Shown piece after piece: positions 31,556 through 32,047 of a stretch of 32,047 nt of DNA (position 1 is the first letter of the stretch; each line of letters begins with the position of its first letter). Location of the stretch: positions 492-32,538 of the forward strand of contig JAGXNQ010000013.1 of assembly GCA_019894955.1 (NCBI GenBank), in the 5' to 3' direction. Below the pieces are notes generated by a model. The model was given only the letters and a program-made list of their open reading frames with translations. It had not been told where the DNA came from and did no database searches. This DNA comes from Promethearchaeota archaeon. Its GTDB lineage: Archaea; Asgardarchaeota; Lokiarchaeia; Sigyniarchaeales; SOKP01. The position numbers and the translations under genes are program-made.

Positions 31556-32047
31556 CTAAACTGAAAGAATTTTTTCTAAGTCTTCTTTTTCTATTTGCAA
31601 TAGATTTACTTCTGGTAATCGCTCAGTGAGAGTTCTCCAATTATCATATTCCTTAAATACTTCCTTGAATAAAACTAATGAGTCTTCTATCTTTTTACTA
31701 TTTGCTAGAGAGACAGCAGTCCAATATTTTAATTCAAGATTGTCTGGAACCATTTCCATGCCTTTTTTATAGCATTCAAGTGCTTCATTAATATCTCCCT
31801 TTTCCATTGCTTGATCTCCTTTATCTCCTTGCTCATAAGCTCTATATAATGTTAATAACCTTCGAATTTCTTTTAGTGGTTCTTCGTGATCATCTACCCT
31901 CAAATCCATCATTGGTTCTTCCCATTTATCGCTAATTGGTTCACCACTAAATATCAATATATTAGCAGATTGTTTTCCCCTGATATCTCCGCCAACGGTC
32001 TCAGCAGCTTCTAAAGAGTTAATAATACGTTCAGGTAATGGTAATCC
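31556..32047 (-). CDS. DUF1028 protein with C-terminal TPR-like region, partial
   Basis: The frame is open through the right edge, so the N-terminus lies outside; an apparent start at 31957 is only an internal TTG. The edge sequence LPERIINSLEAAETVGGDIRGKQSAN followed by DLRVDDHEEPLKEIRRLL is the DUF1028 (Ntn-hydrolase-like) C-terminal signature. After it come TPR-like helices (GDKGDQAMEKGDINEALECY, ELKYWTAVSLANSKKIEDSL). DUF1028 proteins are often fused to a C-terminal helical module. The function of the family is not established. It is convergent with the PHP gene. Confidence 0.8.
   Translation of the reverse strand, partial: GLPLPERIINSLEAAETVGGDIRGKQSANILIFSGEPISDKWEEPMMDLRVDDHEEPLKEIRRLLTLYRAYEQGDKGDQAMEKGDINEALECYKKGMEMVPDNLELKYWTAVSLANSKKIEDSLVLFKEVFKEYDNWRTLTERLPEVNLLQIEKEDLEKILSV

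Noticed and set aside
1-32047. tRNA, rRNA, CRISPR arrays, transposases or att sites
   Set aside because: Scanned the gaps by eye for T-loop-like motifs, regular short repeats and terminal inverted repeats; none was convincing. A covariance-model search would be needed to exclude small RNAs.

Overview
The window is AT-rich DNA, almost certainly archaeal. Short intergenic gaps carry A/T-rich TATA-like boxes close to start codons. Several starts are TTG or GTG with good Shine-Dalgarno (SD) sequences. The gene set includes archaeal MvhG and HdrB, an archaeal/eukaryotic-type MiaB-like methylthiotransferase, AlaX, CooC with an acetyl-CoA-synthase-like protein, and an SDS22-like leucine-rich repeat protein. 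Together with low GC and many small zinc ribbons, this suggests an Asgard archaeon, perhaps Lokiarchaeia-like. That placement is inference; no rRNA or other phylogenetic marker was found.

Layout. 1-2286: a [NiFe]-hydrogenase small subunit (cut by the left edge) and HdrB, the soluble H2/heterodisulfide electron-bifurcation module. 2401-3877: a haloalkane dehalogenase of the DhlA type and a small methyltransferase. 3879-5195: a tRNA methylthiotransferase. 5362-8216: small zinc-ribbon, membrane and unrecognised proteins, with a tiny flavodoxin remnant at 5878. 8219-10456: adenosylcobalamin-dependent ribonucleotide reductase, preceded by a 404-base non-coding region with a candidate operator. 10861-12898: a divergent pair, a CPBP membrane protease and a zinc alcohol dehydrogenase.

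13012-19188 is the most striking part. Three consecutive proteins, each with an N-terminal membrane region and a C-terminal left-handed beta-helix, are followed by a second copy of the same set in which the first two are fused. The three-part layout resembles the C-terminal membrane region of Pls-type amino-acid polymerases, here split into separate polypeptides. The duplication is visible in the sequence; the functional link is a hypothesis.

19232-22153, mostly minus strand: an NTF2-like protein, a small unknown, AlaX, a conserved hypothetical, and three tiny zinc ribbons of 52, 52 and 36 residues that share exactly the same Cys spacing. 22324-24647: a 12-repeat LRR protein, then a glutamate-dehydrogenase-family gene with an in-frame TAG near its start and a Gly where the family's catalytic Asp is expected. 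24620-26204: a CooC-type nickel ATPase and a short acetyl-CoA-synthase-beta-like protein that lacks most of the A-cluster domain. 26302-31549: an apparent operon of an SCP2-like protein, a GlcD-type flavoprotein, a GlcF/HdrD-type iron-sulfur protein and a membrane-anchored PHP/DUF3604 protein. The right edge cuts a DUF1028-TPR gene.

The metabolic picture is an anaerobe with hydrogenase/Hdr electron transfer, CODH/ACS-related maturation, B12-dependent dNTP synthesis and flavin/Fe-S oxidation of organic substrates. No tRNA, rRNA, CRISPR array or insertion sequence was recognised.
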